Program-made: the position numbers and the translations under genes
Assembly (NCBI GenBank): GCA_039583875.1
Contig: CM077163.1
Span: forward strand, 112,291,213 to 112,355,212
DNA: 64,000 nt
Source: Platanthera guangdongensis
Taxonomy: Eukaryota; Streptophyta; Magnoliopsida; Asparagales; Orchidaceae
Direction of reading: 5' to 3'
The notes under the pieces: generated by a model
What the model saw: the letters and a program-made list of their open reading frames with translations, nothing else
What the model was told of the DNA's origin: nothing
Databases searched by the model: none
Shown: piece by piece, positions 59,214 through 64,000 of the stretch
Position numbering within the stretch: the stretch's first letter is position 1
Layout of the letters: every line of letters starts with the position of its first letter

Positions 59214-59377
59214 GGAACCAAGTTTGTTACCCAGAGAAGCTCTCGCCACCTAGGCTCCCATAGCTGGCATGACAGGTTGACTCCCTGGAGAGGCGTGCAA
59301 GGAAATTGCACTCGGCGAATACGTTGGTTGGACATTTCTTTCCGAGTTTGTGCCAACCTCGAAAAGAGCGGGGATTG

Positions 59378-60537
59378 TGTACAACCCCGTATTCGCCCTT
59401 GTATAGTTTTAAGCTTTTGGGAGATTTTGCACTCTCGGTGGCCAATTTTGGCTCTAGCTCGGAAACATACTAGTAGGGGGAGGAAAAATCTACCTCCCCC
59501 CAGTGGCCCTCTTTTGGGGGGCGGGTGCGGCAAGATTGGCTAACACCAGCCCCCGTCCCGATAGGTGTCTGGCGGCCTGGTGGGGCGAGACCGGCCGGGG
59601 GTCGGGGTCTCGCCCCTGCTCCTTCTAGCCTGGCGGCCTGGTGGGGCGAGACCGGTCGGGGGCCGGGGTCTCGCCCCTGCTCCTTCTAGCCTGGCGGCCT
59701 GGTGGGGCGAGACCGGCCGGGGGCCGGGGTCTCGCCCCTGCCCCTTCTAGCCTGGCGGCCTAGTGGGGCGAGACCGGCCGGGGGCCGGGGTCTCGCCCCT
59801 GCTCCTTCTAGCCTGGCGGCCTGGTGGGGCGAGACCGGCCGGGGGCCGGGGTCTCGCCCTTGCCCCTTCTAGCCTGGCGGCCTAGTGGGGCGAGACCGGC
59901 CGGGGTCTCGCCCCTGCTCCTTCTAGCCTGGCGGCCTGGTGGGGCGAGACCGGCCGGGGGCCGGGGTCTCGCCCCTGCCCCTTCTAGCCTGGCGGCCTGG
60001 CGGGGCGAGACCGGCCGGGGGCCGGGGTCTCGCCCCTGCCCCTTCTAGCCTGGCGGCCTGGTGGGGCGAGACCGGCCGGGGGCCGGGGTCTCGCCCTTGC
60101 CCCCCCCCCCTGCAGTTTTACCTTTTTGCCCTCGGGGGGAATTCCCTCTTTACCCCCCGGCGTGGCTGTTTTCTATTGGCCCGAGGTTTTTTGGGTGTAA
60201 GGGTATTTCGGTCTTTTTACCCCCAGGACTTGGAAAAACTATAAATAGACCCCCTTGGGTGCCTTGGAGAGGATCCTTTTCTTAGCTTCCTCCTCTCTTA
60301 GCTTCTTCTTGGTAGAGTGGAGAGAGCTCTCCAAGGCGCCTAGCCTAGCCCTTTGGTGAGGGAGGGGAAGAGCTCAGGTAGCCTTCCGGGTGTGAGGTGG
60401 GACCTCCGCGCTAGAGCCGAGGGTCTGTTCATAGTCTCCTAAGTCTCCGGTCCGTGACGTTCTCTCGAGTGTAGTAGGTGTGAGATCACCCCTTTCAGGG
60501 ACCCCGAACTCCACAGAGGTCAATTTTGGCTTCAACA
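59378..60537 (+). repeat. Right LTR of the gag-protease gypsy element
   Basis: 1160 bp; differs from the left LTR mainly by about two extra copies of the 60-61-bp repeat (59563-60107), one of them internally shortened near 59893-59905. Confidence 0.93.
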
Positions 60538-60542
60538 GTAAT

Positions 60543-61560
60543 ATTGCATAAGAAGTGTTTTTTTTGTTGAAACGCTCGTTTTAACATTTTATATATTGAG
60601 TTCCATATTACAGGCATATCAAATTGAGGTTTCAAATATTTTTGACCTTGTGCGATCACAAATTTTTGAAAATCTTTACTTCATTGTTTGGTATAATAAA
60701 AAAATCTAAGCATAGTCCGTATTTTTTCAACATATGGTTGCATAGCTTCTAAACTATCTTGTATCACTAAATTTAAAACGTGGCAGACACATCGACTATG
60801 AAAAAACGCACCGTTGAGCATTGATTTTAATTCACGTTTTAACCACTCTACTGCGGTGTTGTTATTACTAGCGTTATCAAAAAAAACTAATTATTTTATC
60901 TTTTATTTTAAATTCACGCTAACATTTAATAATTACTGAATATATAGTCTTACCTGTGTGCGGAAATCCAAAACCTTCAAAATATATAACGCGTTTATTT
61001 AACTCTCATGAAACGGGATCGATCCAATGAGCCGTAATACAAATATAAGATAATCCTACCTTTACGTTACTACTTCAAACGTCGCTCGTTAAACTCGCAC
61101 GTCCCTCGAAAGTTTCAAAAATGTTTATTAAATCTTGTTTTGCATCAAAATATAATTTAAGTGCGTCGCGTCTAATAGTGAATCTACTTACCTATTGATA
61201 TTTGGGCAGAAGCCCTTCGTGTATGTACTCCGTCGTCTCATCGTTGTCGTGGTGACTGAATGGCAACCCACGTCTGATGACATTTTTCACTTGTAGGTCT
61301 CGCTGTCTTGCTTGATCGTACGTCCAAATTTGTCATGATGCTGATGTTTGTCCCTGACTGGACTCGGGAGCTTGCTTCGCAAAACACGACTTAATGTGTC
61401 TCGCTAGTTTTAAGTTGTCGGTAAGAGTTAGCAACTTTGAGCATAACTTGCACTGCGACTTGAATTCGTCGCAGACTTTAACCTTGTCGAAATGCTCTCA
61501 GACGAGCGCCCTCTAATTATGCTCCACCACTTCGATCGTGCTTTGAGTCGACGACGCTGA
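60543..61560 (-). pseudogene. hAT transposase, N-terminal half with BED finger
   Basis: From the right, the minus strand reads a BED-type zinc finger (CKLCSKLLTLTDNLKLARHI then KSC near 61390-61470). A region follows with GLPFSHHDND and DALKLYFDAKQDLINIF, then DKIISFFFDNASNNNTAVEW and RCVCHVLNLVIQDSLEAM, the RNase-H-like catalytic core of hAT transposases. Several in-frame stops show it is dead. The reading stops at the gypsy target duplication GTAAT and resumes left of 54531. Confidence 0.88.
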
Positions 61561-61574
61561 CGTTGAGGAGGATG

Positions 61575-61960
61575 ATACTATGCAGTGGGAGAGCGAGTAA
61601 GAGAGGGAGAGAGTAAGTGAGAGAGAGAGAGTGAGTGGAAGAGAAAGAGTAAGTGTGTGTGTGTGAGAGAGAGAGTAAGTGAGAGAGAGAGAGTGAAGGA
61701 GAGAGAGGGGGTCAGTTAGGGGGTGGGGGTGTTTTTATATGTTTTTTCTAAAAAAAAATTAAAAAAATTAATTTTTTTAAAATGGCCTAGGGCCTAGGCT
61801 GTTGCTTAGGCCCTAGGCCACAGCATCCAGCAGCTACTGCTGCTGACACTCGACAGGGCTGTCAGCAGCAGCCCTGCTGGCTCCTTCCAACGGCTATAAG
61901 AGCCGTTGGATTTCCAACGGTTATAAGAGCCGTTGGATTTCCAACGCCTCTTAGAGTGGT
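61575..61960. repeat. GA-rich simple repeat and AACGGCT hairpins
   Basis: GAGAGAGTAAGTG-type tract at 61590-61720, then two to three copies of AACGGCTATAAGAGCCGTTG near 61898-61945, each a small hairpin. Such subterminal hairpins are common in plant hAT and LTR elements. Confidence 0.75.
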
Positions 61961-62217
61961 TGAAGCCAGCAGGGCCGGGTCTGCCTGTGAGCCCAGGTTG
62001 GGCTTTGTCTATGCCCGGGCCAGGGCTGACCCGAATTTCGGGCTCTGCCCGGCCTGGCCCGGGTCGAGTATCGGGTTGGGCGCCCCCAAAATCAGGGCAC
62101 TGAGCCCGGCTTCGGCCCGGACCGGGTTTTTTTGGGCCGGGACGAATCGGGCTTTCGCCGGGCCGGCCCACTGTCGCACCCATTGGGCCCGGGCCTTTTG
62201 GACACGACTAGTCTAAA

Positions 62218-62810
62218 ATAGATATTTGCATATCCATAATTATAAAATATAAAGAATTGTTAACCTTAAATAACCCTTTATTTGGAGCCCACTCAATCCG
62301 AAAATTGTGCCCCCCGCTCTACGCTAAAACAGTGATTTCACGTTGTGACTCCAAAATTGACATTATCGTCGCCGCCTAGAACACTCAAAACAGCCGTAGA
62401 AACTCTATCCGATGCTTCCCCTCCATTAATCCACTCCATTCTTTGGTATTTCTTCTCTCCCCCAAGTGTCCCTTCGACGCACCCGATCTGCTCCGATTTT
62501 CGCCCACCGTGATTTTCGTTTTTTGCATCTCGTCTAATCTTCTTTTAGGATTTTCACGGTTCAAATCCCTCATTGTTAGCAACGAAAAGATGTTTGGGTG
62601 AAGATGTCAAATTCTTCATCGTCAACATCACTTTACAGTTATGAGCTATAAGGGTTCATCAATTTAGGTTGTGTTTTTTGTTTTTTTTGTAGCATAGTAA
62701 GTATTAGTTTTGTCTAATTTATTTCTAGACTGAAATGAGTAGTAGAAAGATAAAATTATTTACTTATGGAGACATTTCTTAACAGCTGCATGTAGATGTC
62801 TTACAATATT
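62218..62810. other. Unassigned sequence right of the hAT element
   Basis: No gene is supported. A short reading MSNSSSSTSLYSYEL stops after 15 codons (from 62605). Nothing else recognised. Confidence 0.4.
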
Positions 62811-63517
62811 TGTTGGGTTTTTTTAGAGGTGTATATCACATATGCGCAGCGGAATATCAAACAAGAAAACTCAAAGAGAAATAAATCTTGCAATAAACAT
62901 TGATCAAGAATTAGAAAACAACTTTAGATAAAAGTATACCTTAGTGGGATTAAGTCACTACTCAACCAAGGTGCTCCAAGGAAGTCCGACGAACACTTGC
63001 GGCTGGAGTTTCGAGCGCAGAAGTATATCCACGCCTCTATGGGTATCCACACGAGCAAGAAAAACTCTTAGACTCTTGTCACACGAGATCTAGGTTGGAA
63101 GAAGTAATGTCATTAACATCTCCACGGATTGCTAGATCCGTCAAAGGAGAGGCGGCGGTGACGAAGACAAAAGTTAGGAAACACTTTCCTGATGACGGTA
63201 ACAGATCGGAATGGTCGGCAACACGGAGCAGCGGCTGGGACTTCAAGGTTGCAGAACTGTTCCATCGGGAAGAAGAAGTCGCCACACTCACAATCTTGAT
63301 CGATTAGGTCAAAAGCGTCCCCAGACAACATTTGTCTCATATATATATACTGAAATAGTCGTTACCCGCAGACCAGACCAAAAACGGACTTACATAATCA
63401 AACCAAAGTTAACATCATTCGTCGAAATGACACGTGTATATACGACGAAACAAGGATCCATTCGTCGAGACAACACGGGAAAACTCGATGAATTTAGACA
63501 GATCAATTCGTTGAAAC
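62811..63517 (-). repeat. Sirevirus-type LTR, minus strand, 5' part truncated
   Basis: On the minus strand it ends AAAAACCCAACA at 62811. It has a TATA box (plus-strand CTCATATATATATAC, about 63338-63352) and, upstream of it, a cluster of ATTCGTCGAAAT/GACGAAAC words with palindromic character at 63411-63515. This matches the palindrome-then-TATA layout of the other Sirevirus-type LTRs here. It stops where the next LTR begins. Confidence 0.6.
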
Positions 63518-64000
63518 TGTTGGGTTTCTCTATGGGGTTGGCACAACGCTTGTGCACGTAGCGGAAAAATAAACATCAAGAAAAACCCAAAGAGATGTGG
63601 ATCGGGCTATGAACGTTGAATCAAGAAGTTAGCAAAACTAGGCAAAAATTACCTCGGTGGCGTTGAGTCACAACCCAACGGAGATGCTCCAAACTTTATC
63701 TGCTTGCTAGTGGCGAGTTCTACGCGGAATAGTGTCCACGTTTCTGCAGAAGTCCACACGAGCGGGAGAACACCGATCTATCCATCGCACGGATTATCGG
63801 GAAGGAGAAGACCGCACCTTTGCTTTCCCACGGACTGCTAGGTCCGCGCCAGGGATTGCAGCACCAGCGACAGTCGCCGGAGAAGAGGTGGTCGACGGAG
63901 CGAACACGGCGGCGGCGGAACTCTTCCGTCGGCGGCGGGGATCGGGATCGGCGGAACGAAAGGCGGAACGGCTTCCGTCGGGTTTCGATCTGCTACAGGA
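63518..64000 (-). repeat. Second related LTR, minus strand, continues past the window
   Basis: Ends GAGAAACCCAACA on the minus strand at 63518. It shares order and words with 62811-63517 (TGTTGGGTTT, GTAGCGGAA/GCAGCGGAA, AAGTCCACACGAGC/GGTATCCACACGAGC, CACGGATT, TGCTAG). It is a diverged member of the same family abutting the first copy. Confidence 0.6.

Larger units (their letters stand above)
54531..60537 (+). mobile_element. Ty3/gypsy element with gag and protease only, 6007 bp, TSD GTAAT
   Basis: LTR 54531-55577 and LTR 59378-60537 both start TGTACAACCCCG. The right LTR ends TTCAACA and the left TTCAACG. GTAAT flanks both ends (54526-54530, 60538-60542). The interior has an intact gag, a protease frame and a long 78-bp tandem array, but no reverse transcriptase, RNase H or integrase. 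This makes it non-autonomous; gag/protease type and 3' tandem arrays resemble the Tat/Ogre/Retand side of gypsy. The LTRs are nearly identical outside the repeats, so it is among the youngest insertions here. Confidence 0.95.
53304..62217 (-). mobile_element. Decayed hAT transposon upstream of enolase, split by a gypsy element
   Basis: Both edges are rich in GGGCCCGGGCC-type subterminal sequence (53312-53470 and 61970-62200), and hAT transposase coding lies between on the minus strand. AGTCTAAA occurs at 53304-53311 and 62210-62217, a possible 8-bp target duplication; the adjoining termini are not convincing inverted repeats, so exact ends are uncertain. Without the nested gypsy the element would be about 2.9 kb. 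Confidence 0.7.

Noticed and set aside
58223..59263. 346-codon frame with a 26-residue repeat as a protein gene
   Set aside because: The repeat is 78 bp, so any stop-free frame stays open; no start context, domain or end conservation. Kept as a repeat and listed as a finding only.
53304..62217. Firm assignment of hAT ends from AGTCTAAA duplication
   Set aside because: The 8-bp repeat is perfect but the adjoining sequences do not form a clear inverted terminal repeat, so the ends are reported as uncertain.

Overview
This is a plant nuclear window, from an angiosperm with a large, repeat-rich genome. The evidence is one intron-rich glycolytic gene buried in nested LTR retrotransposons of plant types (Sirevirus-like Copia, other Copia, Ty3/gypsy), plus plant LINE, SINE, hAT, Helitron and MITE debris. 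I cannot name the species. No bacterial, organellar, rRNA, CRISPR or complete canonical tRNA gene is visible.

The one host gene I can support is cytosolic enolase on the minus strand, ATG at 52810 and stop at 17009. I placed 16 coding exons by hand. Every intron is GT..AG, all phases agree, and the joined exons give 1338 nt (445 residues plus stop) with every catalytic residue present. Most introns are 76-530 bp. Intron 3 (1.9 kb), intron 5 (9.2 kb), intron 9 (19.6 kb) and intron 13 (2.1 kb) are swollen by mobile DNA, so about 1.3 kb of coding sequence spans 35.8 kb.

Layout. 1-7454: Sirevirus-like Copia element whose pol is missing but whose gag remnant and large third ORF remain; its LTR carries a palindrome cluster. 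7455-9700: LTR debris and tandem repeats. About 9700-14560: another Sirevirus-type LTR split by a 2746-bp solo LTR with a perfect 5-bp target duplication. 14840-15440: minisatellite. 16758-52810: enolase. Intron 13 holds a LINE tail and a G-rich minisatellite. Intron 9 holds gypsy and Copia wreckage, a short-LTR element carrying a foldback insertion, tandem SINE copies, and a complete 5.8-kb Copia element interrupted by a hAT MITE. Intron 5 holds hAT MITEs, a long hairpin, a Helitron fragment and satellites. Intron 3 holds a second foldback element. 53304-62217: decayed hAT transposon ending about 0.5 kb upstream of the enolase ATG and split by a young gypsy element (gag and protease only). 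62811-64000: two abutting minus-strand LTRs.

The most unusual structures are the two foldback elements (28702-30087 and 51252-52090). Both have TG..CA termini, 5-bp target duplications and inverted arms, and both contain head-to-head tRNA-like modules at the palindrome centre. They are the best candidate here for an undescribed element class. All calls come from reading the sequence; no database search was run.
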